Assembly: GCA_947095585.1 (NCBI GenBank)
Contig: OX352761.1
Location: 29,107,777 to 29,171,776 of the forward strand
Reading direction: 5' to 3'
DNA: 64,000 nt
Origin: Nephrocerus scutellatus
Taxonomy: Eukaryota > Arthropoda > Insecta > Diptera > Pipunculidae
Position numbers and translations under genes: made by a program. Under the pieces are notes generated by a model. It had not been told where the DNA came from, made no database searches, and worked only from the letters and a program-made list of their open reading frames with translations. Of this stretch, positions 52,900 to 63,670 are shown piece after piece (position 1 is the stretch's first letter; the number at the start of each line of letters is the position of its first letter).

Positions 52900-55575
52900 A
52901 TAAAAAAACAACCCATAAAAATTAAAATTTTTCATCTAAATTCTCTAATCGCAGAAATTGAGAGGGGAGCCATCGAAACAAACATTTGACATCAGATGTT
53001 AAAATTGAAAAAGTTCAGATCATTTTATTCTGAGCACTTAGAGCACGCTCATACTATGAGCAAATAAAAAACACGAACATTTATCTTGAGAACTCTTTGA
53101 CTGCTCTGAACTAATTTATGAAAACGCCAAATGACAGAATATTGTGAAAACTTGTTGTTCTATCTGTAAGTTGATATCGACAACAAAAAAAACGACATCA
53201 ATAAAAATACAATTCAGTATATAATAAAAATGTAAGTTGAAGTAAGCATAAAACATGTATGTCTCGTTTCATTTGCTGGGTTCATTTGTTCGTGCGCTAA
53301 GATTTCTCTCTCTCTCTCTCCACCACCAACAAAACCATGCAGCGCAGCCGACTGCGCAGCACACACCGCACAAAGTCCATAAAGGGCGACGAATATCTGA
53401 TGCCAGTACAGATATTTAAAAAATGTATAAGGGCCTTGCGGCCGAACCCGGGACCCGATCACTACCAGATTTTCGAAAAAGTATTGTTTATTGGGTATAC
53501 ACATGTGTGTAAAATTTGAAGAAAATCGGGTAAATTTTTTAAAATTTTTGTTTGGGAGCCCCCCGGCCCCGCTGCCCGAGGGGCCTCAAAATTTAATAGA
53601 AAGTGTTGTCTCCGGAAATACGCATGTGTGCAAAATTTCAATAAAATCGGGCCATGGGAAGTGGGTTAAAAATTGATCGCAAGAATCCACGACAGACGAC
53701 CGACCGACGACCGACCGACGACCCACGGGCAAGTGAAGTTAATATAGAGAATTTAAAAAAAAACAACCCATAAAAATTAAAATTTTTCATCTAAATTCTC
53801 TAATCGCAGAAATTGATATGGGACCCCCTCGATCCTGGGCCATTTTTTTTTTATTGTAGGAGAAAATCATCGAAACAAACATTTGACATCAGATGTTAAA
53901 ATTGAAAAAGCTCAGATCATTTTATTCTGAGCACTTAGAGCACGCTCATACTCTGAGCAAATAAGAAACACGAACATTTATCTTGAGAACTCTTTGACTG
54001 CTCTGAACTAATTTATGAAAACGCCAAATGACAGAATATTGTGAAAACTTGTTGTTCTATCTGTAAGTTGATATCGACAACAAAAAAACGACATCAATAA
54101 AAATACAATTCAGTATATAATAAAAATGTAAGTTGAAGTAAGCATAAAACATGTATGTCTCGTTTCATTTGCTGGGTTCATTTGTTCGTGCGCTAAGATT
54201 TCTCTCTCTCTCTCTCCACCACCAACAAAACCATGCAGCGCAGCCGACTGCGCAGCACACACCGCACAAAGTCCATAAAGGGCGACGAATATCTGATGCC
54301 AGTACAGATATTTAAAAAATGTATAAGGGCCTTGCGGCCGAACCCGGGACCCGATCACTACCAGATTTTCGAAAAAGTATTGTTTATTGGGTATACACAT
54401 GTGTGTAAAATTTGAAGAAAATCGGGTAAATTTTTTAAAATTTTTGTTTGGGAGCCCCCCGGCCCCGCTGCCCGAGGGGCCTCAAAATTTAATAGAAAGT
54501 GTTGTCTCCGGAAATACGCATGTGTGCAAAATTTCAATAAAATCGGGCCATGGGAAGTGGGTTAAAAATTGATCGCAAGAATCCACGACAGACGACCGAC
54601 CGACGACCGACCGACGACCCACGGGCAAGTGAAGTTAATATAGAGAATTTAAAAAAAAACAACCCATAAAAATTAAAATTTTTCATCTAAATTCTCTAAT
54701 CGCAGAAATTGATATGGGACCCCCTCGATCCTGGGCCATTTTTTTTTTATTGTAGGAGAAAATCATCGAAACAAACATTTGACATCAGATGTTAAAATTG
54801 AAAAAGCTCAGATCATTTTATTCTGAGCACTTAGAGCACGCTCATACTCTGAGCAAATAAGAAACACGAACATTTATCTTGAGAACTCTTTGACTGCTCT
54901 GAACTAATTTATGAAAACGCCAAATGACAGAATATTGTGAAAACTTGTTGTTCTATCTGTAAGTTGATATCGACAACAAAAAAACGACATCAATAAAAAT
55001 ACAATTCAGTATATAATAAAAATGTAAGTTGAAGTAAGCATAAAACATGTATGTCTCGTTTCATTTGCTGGGTTCATTTGTTCGTGCGCTAAGATTTCTC
55101 TCTCTCTCTCTCCACCACCAACAAAACCATGCAGCGCAGCCGACTGCGCAGCACACACCGCACAAAGTCCATAAAGGGCGACGAATATCTGATGCCAGTA
55201 CAGATATTTAAAAAATGTATAAGGGCCTTGCGGCCGAACCCGGGACCCGATCACTACCAGATTTTCGAAAAAGTATTGTTTATTGGGTATACACATGTGT
55301 GTAAAATTTGAAGAAAATCGGGTAAATTTTTTAAAATTTTTGTTTGGGAGCCCCCCGGCCCCGCTGCCCGAGGGGCCTCAAAATTTAATAGAAAGTGTTG
55401 TCTCCGGAAATACGCATGTGTGCAAAATTTCAATAAAATCGGGCCATGGGAAGTGGGTTAAAAATTGATCGCAAGAATCCACGACAGACGACCGACCGAC
55501 GACCGACCGACGACCGACCGACGACCGACCGACGACCCACGGGCAAGTGAAGTTAATATAGAGAATTTAAAAAGC
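52900..55575. repeat. three-copy tandem array, 896-bp unit
   Basis: Three direct copies start with aacaacccataaaaattaaa at about 52904, 53757 and 54652. The spacing between homologous points in copies 1-2 and 2-3 is 896 bp (for example 53337/54233/55129). Copies 2 and 3 look almost identical. Copy 1 has a roughly 40-bp deletion near 52965 and a few substitutions. Each unit holds a hairpin (gctcaga...tctgagc), a (tc)n run, a cag-rich segment, one 110-bp-family block, a (gacc)n run and the tagagaattta end. The last copy has an expanded (gacc)n run. No real gene is present. Confidence 0.88.
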
Positions 55576-56060
55576 ACCCTGACCCCGGGGCACGATCAGT
55601 TTCAAATCTGTACAAAAAGTGTTCACCATCGGAGATCACATGAGTATAAAATTTTGAAAAATATCGGGTCCTTTTCTAAAAAAAAGTTTTTTTTTGTGGA
55701 AATATCTCTAAGGTTCCTTCATACATCAGTAAAGCAGCCTAAATTTATACAATCAACCGTGTGGATTTGTGTACAAAACAAACAAACATTATATATAGAA
55801 ATAATTGCTATATTGCTTTCAACAAAATGAGTTAGGTATTTTTTGTGGTTAACGGCTGATTACAGCAACAGCAAAAACTAACCAAATTTTGGTAAATATT
55901 TTGTTTCATGTGTTTGCCAACTTATCCATATATAATTTTTAAAAGTCGACTCTGGTGGTGGGAATTATAAATAAAAATTTGGTTAAATATTTCTTAACCA
56001 AAAAATTTTTATTGGTTAACGCTAACCATTTTCTAGTCTATCCAAGTTGTAACCGTATTT
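55576..56060. other. gene-free stretch
   Basis: Begins with one more partial 110-bp-family block (to about 55690), then AT-rich sequence. A ggttaa/ttaacc-rich part (55850-56030) may fold. No gene is seen. Confidence 0.4.
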
Positions 56061-56325
56061 TGAGACCGTTGCGGTCCAAGACCTATCTTTTCCCAACAAA
56101 ATGCGTGATATTTTGGCACACAAATGAAAGGAATCATTAATTCAAAGCCATCTCCCAAAGTCGTATTGAGAAGCTGTTTCTCATGGCAGGTATTATTCAC
56201 GAACTTTCATCATGATTCGCCGGATTTTATGGGGTGAAAAAACTTTTTGGTGGTTTTCTGGGATTCAAACTTCGAACCTCCCGCTCAGAAGTGCAACGCA
56301 CTAAAAATTGAGCAATGGTGCCCAC
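56061..56325 (-). mobile_element. tRNA-derived SINE, copy 2
   Basis: On the minus strand the head reads GGCACCATTGCTCAATTTTT, then TAGTGCGTTGCAC (A-box-like) and GTTTGAATCCC (B-box-like). The body shared with copy 1 follows and ends in tttgtgtgccaaaata and ggaccgcaacgg. It is diverged from copy 1, so the family is not recent. Confidence 0.65.
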
Positions 56326-56448
56326 ATGATTTTTAGAAAGATTAAGAATTCCACACTTCACACAGAATAAACAAATTAATTAAATACAGAAAAAAAAACT
56401 TTTATTAAAAATTATTAATTTAATAAGAAAATTATGTCAAAAAAATGT

Positions 56449-57987
56449 TTACTTCTTATTTAGAAGAATATCTCCATATAAAGCTGTGATTGCAACCAGC
56501 TTGGTGTCCAAATAATTATGCTCAATTTCTACACGCTTCCCAACTCCCGCGATTTTCACAATTTGCTTTGCATTGGAATTACGGGGCAAGAAGATTGCTA
56601 TGTTTTCACTTATCTGACGAGATTTTTCGACCAGAACTGTCGCTGGGACTGGTACTAGAAACTGTTCAATATCATAATTGGGTTTGTTCTTATATTGCGG
56701 TCCACCCCATGGTGGACTCAGAAAAACTACATCACCTTTAAGACTTGAACACAGCAGCAGGAAATCGCCAATGATAAATTCAATTCTTTTCTCCACCCCA
56801 TAGATTTTTGCATTGTGTTGAGCCATTTCAATTTTTTTTGGATCAATATCAATAGCTATAACTTGTCCACACGTCTTTGCAAACTGAATAGCGTTACCAC
56901 CACTACCACAAAAACCGTCAATAAGAATATCACATTTAAGGCGTTCTGCCAAGTGGATTGCTACAGTTTCAGGTGTCACAGAGAACCAACTCTCACGATC
57001 CAGTCGTATACCTTCGTCATAGCGGGAAAACAGTGAAAAACGTTTGCGCCAGTATCTAACGAGCGATTTATCGGCCAATATTGATTCAGGAATATTTTTC
57101 ACCTTCCAATTCTTTCGCTTTTTCGTCTTTTTTGTAACGTTAGCATTGAGTTTTTTCATAGCTGTAGAATCGGTTTGTGTTACGGACTCCTCCAATTCCA
57201 TTTTAGCAATGTTGCCGTCAAGATTACTGTATTCGTCGTCGGAAAAGAGTTCACTGAAATGGTCGCAATTAAACGATTTTCTTACTTTTCGATTTTTATG
57301 ATTGCCGTTATTTTTCCTTCCGAATGCCAATGGAAGTCCCAATGCTTGTATTTGTTCTGCTTCTTCTTTTAGCTGGTCAAATGTAAAAGTATTAACTTCT
57401 TCAGCGGTTTTAGAAAAAAATTCTCCGCGATTGTCTGGCTCTATCGGGTTATCAGCTGATGATTCAAGCGAATTTATATAATACAAGAAATAATTTAAAT
57501 AAACAGTTGAAAAAAGCTCGAAATATTCGTAATGCACTTTTATATAGTGTTCGTCCCATAAAGACTGCCAGGTAATGCCACAGCTCTCTACAAAGGGAGT
57601 TGAACCCTCAAGTTCTAACTGATTCTTTGCAAGTGTTTCTGGCACAGGGTTATTCAACTCAAGTATTTCGATATTCTCTTTAGCTACTATTGGACCAATT
57701 TCAGTGGCAACAGTTTCCACTTTTCCTGATTGATCTGTGTCGCTATATCTGTTCTGACATTCGGCGTTCTTCAAATATTCACCGTACTTAACAACCCAAG
57801 CGTCTAAAACAACTCTGCTACCATTTTCTTCCCAATATTGAAACCAACAGGAATCTTTTTTTTGTTCGTATATCTCATTAAATTCCTGCAGAAAATCTGT
57901 ATAGTCTAGATTTTGTCTGCAATCGAAAATCTCAGTAAATACAATAAAATTATTTTTTATGGACAATTCCAATAATTCATGAGGCAT
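56449..57987 (-). CDS. Tgs1: trimethylguanosine synthase (Tgs1)
   Basis: Tgs1 converts the m7G cap of snRNAs, snoRNAs and telomerase-type RNAs to trimethylguanosine using SAM. From the first ATG at 57987 the ORF is 512 residues. The C-terminal methyltransferase domain (about residues 330-505) shows LIDGFCGSGGNAIQFAKTCG (SAM motif I), VIAIDIDPKKIEMAQHNA, IEFIIGDFLLL and the hallmark SPPWGGPQY, whose Trp stacks on the cap in known structures. The N-terminal half is acidic and low in similarity, as in the family. The ORF is one exon. Its ATG lies 11 nt after the stop of the upstream ORF, with A at -3. The frame is open further upstream (GTG at 58020). Confidence 0.93.
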   Translation of the reverse strand: MPHELLELSIKNNFIVFTEIFDCRQNLDYTDFLQEFNEIYEQKKDSCWFQYWEENGSRVVLDAWVVKYGEYLKNAECQNRYSDTDQSGKVETVATEIGPIVAKENIEILELNNPVPETLAKNQLELEGSTPFVESCGITWQSLWDEHYIKVHYEYFELFSTVYLNYFLYYINSLESSADNPIEPDNRGEFFSKTAEEVNTFTFDQLKEEAEQIQALGLPLAFGRKNNGNHKNRKVRKSFNCDHFSELFSDDEYSNLDGNIAKMELEESVTQTDSTAMKKLNANVTKKTKKRKNWKVKNIPESILADKSLVRYWRKRFSLFSRYDEGIRLDRESWFSVTPETVAIHLAERLKCDILIDGFCGSGGNAIQFAKTCGQVIAIDIDPKKIEMAQHNAKIYGVEKRIEFIIGDFLLLCSSLKGDVVFLSPPWGGPQYKNKPNYDIEQFLVPVPATVLVEKSRQISENIAIFLPRNSNAKQIVKIAGVGKRVEIEHNYLDTKLVAITALYGDILLNKK

Positions 57988-57998
57988 CTTCTCACACT

Positions 57999-58665
57999 TT
58001 ACTTTGGAGTCCGTTGGCACAACATTCTTATTTCAAGATTCCTTTCGGCAAGGTCAACAGCACGATCGACAGTATTAACGTGTTCAATTTTTATGGCTGG
58101 TTGATAACTTGTATTTATATAATTAACAGTTGTCTGAATATCCGCTTTGTCTTCATCGATGCTCTTAAGTATCTTCTCCACAATTGTTTTTGACGTCAGA
58201 TAAACCAGGCTCTCCGCAGCAGTTAAAGCTTCTAGGACAGTTTCTCCACAGACTTCGCAGAATTTTCCAAGTGGCAAACTTTCCCGGTAATTATTTCTTA
58301 TTAATCGTAATCTAACAGATCCTTCCGGCAGTAAGTACTCCCTAAAATGAAGATTTTCAAACGTAATAAAAATTCAATTTCAACATTTTGACTTACTTTG
58401 GCAAATTGGGCAAACAAATATTTTCCAAAAAGTATTCTTCGTTCCTATCGCCCTGAATAATTTTTCCAATTACTGAACAATTTCCATAGTGTAGCTCATG
58501 CAAATTTTTTATTAATGCAATTTCTTCAACTAGAAAATATTTAAAATACATACAATATCTCGAACACTTAATTGAATCCCTTGTTAAATTTGCAGATTCC
58601 GCCTCAAACACGCTTTCCATATTTCCGAAAGTTTGAACTACAGATCCGATTAATTTTCTGATCAT
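57999..58665 (-). CDS. moi: modigliani-like telomere protein, first cistron upstream of Tgs1
   Basis: Two exons, 58665-58397 and 58341-57999, joined at AAA|GTAAGT and TTTTAG|GG, encode 203 residues. In Drosophila the moi ORF precedes the tgs1 ORF on a dicistronic mRNA, and Moi is a telomere-capping (terminin) protein that binds HOAP. This ORF has the same position, strand and approximate size, so I call it moi by arrangement. I have not confirmed sequence similarity. Visible features are a CEVCGETV segment, a helical C-terminal half (LTSKTIVEKILKSID) and no clear fold signature. The stop (58001-57999) is 11 nt before the Tgs1 ATG. Confidence 0.68.
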
Positions 58666-58679
58666 TTGGTCTTTTTTGT

Positions 58680-58880
58680 TTGACGTTTCTTTTTCGGAAA
58701 TTCGAAAATGGAAAAAAGTGAGTGGGTTTTACACATAGGGCTTTTCTAACCAAGAAAGTTTTCTATTTATATTTCATTCTTCTACTGATGAATATTCAAA
58801 ACACTTAATTGATTAAAGACAAATTGAAAAAAACACAATTGAGTGATATATCGATGATATTTCTTGCAAAATTAATTTTT
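58680..58880. promoter_or_regulatory. presumed moi-Tgs1 promoter region
   Basis: About 200 bp between the moi ATG and the palindromic element. I see no clear TATA box or Inr. This is inferred from position only. Confidence 0.3.
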
Positions 58881-60150
58881 CTAAGTGGTTTGGTGGATGT
58901 TAGGGAGTTAATTAGTATCGTATAAAAGGTAATAAAAATAAAAATAAAAAATTGGGTTCAATACAGCCACCCTAGACAGAGTTAGAGCCAAAAACTAAAT
59001 TTCTTATGTAAGGTCAGCAGGGAGCGTGTTTTAAAGCGTGCATGAAACCCACAACTGAGCAGATTTTGGAAATCACCATTTTGTTTTCCGGAAATGCCCC
59101 TTTATCCATCCAAAGTTTCGGGTTTTTTTCCAGAAAAATGCATTTTTCTAAATTATTTGAAGGAGCTTCAGGGGTTAATTGGTAATTGGTAATGAAAGGT
59201 AATATAGGTAAGTTTCAATGAAAAAAATAGCAGCAATCGAACCATCGTTGCCAGAAGTTAAGCCAAAAAACTGATTTTTTCATAAAATTACAAAAGGGGC
59301 GTCCGTAAGAGTGGGCGTGAAAGGAGAAAATTAGGTCTACACAGCCATGCTATTTTTTTGGTGTGGTCCAATTGAAACGGAAGGTACATAAAAATAAATC
59401 AATTAATTTATATTTAGAGAGGAGTTTTGCCTTTTAAAAGGCTGTAAATTATGCACACACTGAAAAATACGGTGCGCTCATTTTTATATTTAGATTGGAT
59501 ATCTAAATATTTGCTATATAACACCTGCTTTTGTATGGGAGAAGCATAATTACATGAAATGCCACTTAATTAGAGCCGTATTTTATTTGCGGAGGAATAA
59601 GGAATTACAACAACAATTGCACTGTCGAATTCCTTCTTTGGAAGTTGAAAACCTGCTGTTTGGCTGGTTTTGACATTCGAATTCCTTATTCGGATTCCAA
59701 ATAAAGTACAGCTTACATGAAATTTCACATAAACCAATTTCAAATTAATCTAGCTTCCGTTAAACTTTGGCCACGCCCATAAAAATAGTACGGCTGTGTA
59801 GAGTTAGTTTTTACCTTTCATTTGACACCAATATTTACTCCGCCCACTTTTGAACTCTGACATTTTATAAAAAGTCAGTTTTTGGTCTCTAACTCTGTCA
59901 AAGGGGGAGGGGATGAGGATTTTTAAATGAAAGGTATTTTTTTTACCTATCATTTGGTACTAATTAACCCCAAAACCTCCTTCAAAGTATTTGAAAAAAT
60001 GCATTTTTCTGCAAAAAAAACTCGAAACTTTGCATGCCCCTCCCACCTAAAGGGGGCGTTTCCGGAACACCCCACCTCATTTGTGGGCGGTGGGCTGGGG
60101 GCGTAGCCGGGAGGCGTGGCAAAAATACCGGGAATCATATCATCTCTTTT
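58880..60150. mobile_element. large nested palindromic (fold-back) element
   Basis: Left-arm blocks recur in reverse complement on the right: ttccggaaatgcccc (59090) against ggggcgtttccggaa (60053-60067); gaaaaatgcatttttct (59141) against aaaaatgcatttttctgc (59996); ggggttaattggta (59171) against tactaattaacccc (59958); gagttagag...aaaaact (58979) against agtttttggtctctaactc (59875); acagccatgctattttt (59341) against aaaatagtacggctgtg (59782). The centre (59570-59720) is itself an inverted repeat with aaggaatt...aattcctt. No ORF is present. It separates the two divergent gene pairs. Confidence 0.75.
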
Positions 60151-61026
60151 TGTATGGAAAAACTCAATCATATGTAATAAAATTTAAATTGATCATCCTT
60201 CGGTCCATATATTTCATACAATTATGAAACGATTTGCATTTACAGATTTTAAGTGGGGTCTTGATGGGCCTTGAGGGCATGTTGAACTTTTAGGGGTTCT
60301 TGAGAAGGTCTGGATGGGGGTCATGAGGAAATCTTAAGAGGGTCCTGAGTGTGGTTTGAATGGAGTCCGGAGGTGGTTTCGAGATTGTCTTCACGGGATT
60401 TTTGGGGGTCTTGATGTGGTAATTTAGATAAAATAATATCAAAATTTCGTTCATATAAAACAAACCATGCTTACCATCAATCCTCGTGAGTCCCAATACT
60501 CACATTTAATTTCAAAATTAACCCAATTTTATTCAAACTTTACACACATGTGTATCTCCGATTACAGAATTAACATAAAAAATTTTATTTATCATGGGCT
60601 GTTTTTTCTGCTGTCATGTTTCTAGTTTACACTAGAAACCGATCTACCGTGGATTGGTTTTTTGGTAAAAACGAACAACTTGACAACCAAAAAATCAATC
60701 TGTGCTAGTTTTTTTTTGTAAAAAAAACACGACATGAAAATGACGGACATGGAAACTGCGACATACGAACACATGTGTTTATTAAAATATATATTTGGTG
60801 AAATCGAATTGACTGTTTTCAACTGACAGCTCCGGTAAAAATTTCCAAAAAGGAAAAACCTACAACAGTTTCAGTAGAGTAGGCTTGGAATAATGGTATT
60901 AGATATGCATTTGCTTTTGCATTAGATTAAAAACAAATCGCGAGGAACAATTATTGTACTTTTTTAACACTGTCATAAACAAAGTAATTTAATCTTCATT
61001 TGAAAAAAACCACAACTGATTTAAAG
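60151..61026. other. Ada2a upstream region with repeats
   Basis: Positions 60240-60420 are G/T-rich gggtcttga-type degenerate repeats. Positions 60515-60605 are an inverted copy of the dispersed repeat end (cacacatgtgtatctccgatta...). A small hairpin (tttctagttt...actagaaa) is at 60620-60640. The remainder holds the presumed Ada2a/Rpb4 promoter; I see no confident core element. Confidence 0.5.
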
Positions 61027-61090
61027 ATGTCTTTTATGAACCCTGTGGACTTGGTGGATGAGGACGCGGCAGATCTGCAGTTTCCAAAAG
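61027..61090 (+). other. Rpb4: first exon shared in sequence with Rpb4
   Basis: The 64-bp exon encodes the fly Rpb4 N-terminus and ends in phase 1 (CCAAAAG|GTAAAA). In Drosophila this exon is joined either to Ada2a exons or to Rpb4 exons (locus CG33520, recalled). I looked for Rpb4-specific exons in intron 1 and in 62932-64000 and found none, so they probably lie beyond the window. This entry marks the exon, not a complete Rpb4 gene. Confidence 0.7.
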
Positions 61091-62931
61091 GTAAAAATGG
61101 AAATCATCTTAAGACCCTACTCAAAGAAGTCGATGTTATACATGTGTGAAGTGAAATATTTTAAATTATGTATGTACAGAATCTTACACCAATTGATGCG
61201 ATTTCAAATGATAGCTTTTTTGGGTTATTTTACCGCGATGAATAATTAGATTTAATCTTTAGCCATTTGATTATCAAATGCTTTACCGTGTTGATAATTT
61301 TCAGACGGCAGTTGCGGCGATATCGAGGAAAACTTTATAAGCCTAGCACCCAGTTCCGTTACAAAATTCATAACCAAGTACTACCATCCGGACTCGTTGG
61401 CACAATGCTCAGCGGATGTTTCAGATTATGTAGAAAAATGTGAAATATGTAAATCGTGGCTTCAGGAGCCATATATTAAGTGTCCCGACTGTCTAATTCT
61501 TTTGTGTTTGCAATGCTTTTCCCGCGGAAAAGAAACTGCTCGTCATCGCAATACCCATCCCTATATAATAGTTCATGATAATATCCAAGTTTTTCCCTGG
61601 TCCTCTTGGACAGCACGTGAAGAGAAGCTCTTTTTAAGTTCTTTGCAATCTTGCGGCTATGGCAATTGGGAAGCGGTGTCTAAAGCTATGAAAACTCGAT
61701 CGCCCGAAGAGTGTCAAAAGCATTATCATGATTGCTATTTCGACGGCATATTCGAGAAGTTGTTGGGTCTCTCGAACGACGCGTACTTTCCAGAGCGAAT
61801 GCCCTATTTGTACAATATGAGAAGTGTTGAACCACCGCGACACGATAACATCGATTCAATTACATTTAAAATTATGGCGGGATATAGATGCGCCCGCGGC
61901 GATTTTGAAACACCTTACGACAACACTGCTGAAAGTTTAATTAGCAATTTAGAAGATATCAGTAAGTGGCCAAGTGAATATAGGCATGTTGGCGAGGAGC
62001 TACACTGTGCGTTAGTGCGGGCATACAACCATCGTTTAGCGTGAGTGCGATGCATTTCTTATTTTACTTATAACATCTCAATTTCTAATTTTTTTCGTTT
62101 AGCGAAAGACATCGTCGCTATAATATTATGCGCGACAATGGACTGATTATGCCTAATCGGACTTTGAGTTGGATATCCAAATACTCAGAGGCACTAGGTT
62201 CAGAATCAAACAGCGGTCGGTTCTTGGCCTTTATGCAAATAACGAACGGCGTTAAATTTGATATGCTTGTCGAGGGAATGAAACATTTTTCTGACTTACA
62301 AAAATACCTATTTCGGTGAGGCACCTAGCTTTTCCAATACCCTGTAGTTTCATATTTAAAGAGTTCGTTGTTTTATAATCAGAGTCACTTTATTTCCATA
62401 GCCTCTATGAACTACGTTCAAATGGTGTGCGTACACTTCGTGGTGGTTCACTTTATTTCAAATTAAAACGGAAACGTCTGCAAGAACAACGGGAGCGCAA
62501 AAGTGATCGCCTTTGTCAACAATATGATTGGCGGAAGTTGCTGCCCGACATGAACGTATCAACTAATGGTCCATATATAATTCCAAACACTGCTATATTA
62601 AATCCAAGAAAAAAAGCGGCCCCAATTGATATAATTGGTATACAGGCATTTAATAAAATAAATTTACATATGTGTATGTGTTCATCTCATTCTTTGTAAA
62701 GGTCTGCCGGGATATGCAAAACTCGACGAGAGCGAAAGAAATCTATGCAGTGTGGCGAGGCTTGTTCCAACAGCATTTATTGAATACAAAAATCTACTTA
62801 TTGGCGAAAATTCAAAACTAGGCTATTTACGATTAGCCGACGCGCGTCGTCTAATTAAAATTGATGTTAACAAAACCAGACAAATTTATGACTTTTTATT
62901 AGAAAATGGGCATATTACCAAACCGATTTGA
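61027..62931 (+). CDS. Ada2a: transcriptional adaptor 2A
   Basis: Five exons, 61027-61090, 61305-62040, 62103-62315, 62402-62637 and 62702-62931, join in frame to 492 residues. Domains in order are a ZZ zinc finger (about residues 65-110: CEICKSW, CPDCLILLCLQC, then H...H), a SANT/Myb domain (about 118-170: SSWTAREEKLFLSSLQSCGYG then NWEAVSKAM), a conserved middle region (WPSEYRHVGEELHCALVRAY) and a C-terminal SWIRM-like region (LRLADARRLIKIDVNKT). Ada2a links GCN5 to the ATAC histone acetyltransferase complex. Exon 1 encodes MSFMNPVDLVDEDAADLQFP, the Rpb4 N-terminus in flies, where Ada2a and Rpb4 are made by alternative splicing from a common first exon. Confidence 0.94.
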
Positions 62932-63009
62932 ATAAATTAGACAAAATGTAACACCTTCTGTTTTGTTGTACTGGAAGTACTTTTTTACTTATTATTGTAG
63001 AACATATTT

Positions 63010-63030
63010 TTTTAATAAAAATAAAATACG
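63010..63030 (+). terminator. Ada2a polyadenylation signal
   Basis: taataaaaataaaatac contains overlapping AATAAA-type hexamers about 85 bp after the Ada2a stop. No other strong signal lies nearer. Confidence 0.5.
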
Positions 63031-63307
63031 AATTGTTTTTTATCATTGACTACCTGTTCGAGGACGCTTCGCTAACTGCACAGACGCGGTTTTGTGTTCG
63101 TTTGTTAAATTAAAGAAGCTTATATATAAAAAATCTGGGAAATTATAAAAAAATGTTTGGAATAAACATTTGTATGGAAGCCTGTTGACCAAAGTGTCCG
63201 ACCGCTTCCAAAGGTAACATACATACATAGATTACAAATTCAACAGTCTGTTATATCTTGGTTTTATTTATTTTTCATTTAAATATTTAAAATTGTATAT
63301 GGTTTTA

Positions 63308-63670
63308 TCTTAATATATAAAAAAAATGAAACTTTGTCTGTATGTCGGTTCGCGCATAACTCGATGAACGCTCATCCGATATAGCTGAAACTGTGATGTA
63401 GTGGGGACGGTTGGGCTGGATGTTTGTAGGGGGTTAGTGTGGCATTGGTGTTAAGGGGGTTTACGTGGTGGGCTGCTTGACTCGATGACCGTGCATTTTT
63501 TTGTATACATAAACTTATTACTATGGGACAACTCACTGAATAATAATAATAGTGCTGTTATTTGTGGTGATTGTGGGGGGGGGGTATCTCATAGTGGGTC
63601 TATGTGGTCAGTTGGCTGGATGGTATTGTGGGGGGGGGGGCAGCCAGGCAACGCTGGGTATTTAAGCTAG
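63308..63670 (+). mobile_element. non-autonomous Helitron, second family (363 bp)
   Basis: It starts A|TCTTAATATATAAAAAAAAT and ends TATTTAAGCTAG|T. Interior blocks include gtctgtatgtcggttcgcgc, a G-rich gtggg section with a run of ten G, and cagccaggcaacgctggg. The 5' end matches the start at 52890 but not the family at 20844. No ORF of note is present. Confidence 0.8.

Noticed and set aside
53214..55468. three sets of repeated 60-96 codon frames
   Set aside because: They are copies of one frame in the 896-bp tandem unit, cross its simple repeats, and show no protein-like features.
57988..58020. Tgs1 start at the upstream GTG (58020), overlapping the moi stop
   Set aside because: The first ATG (57987) is in frame and in good context; a GTG start is unlikely in an animal nuclear gene.
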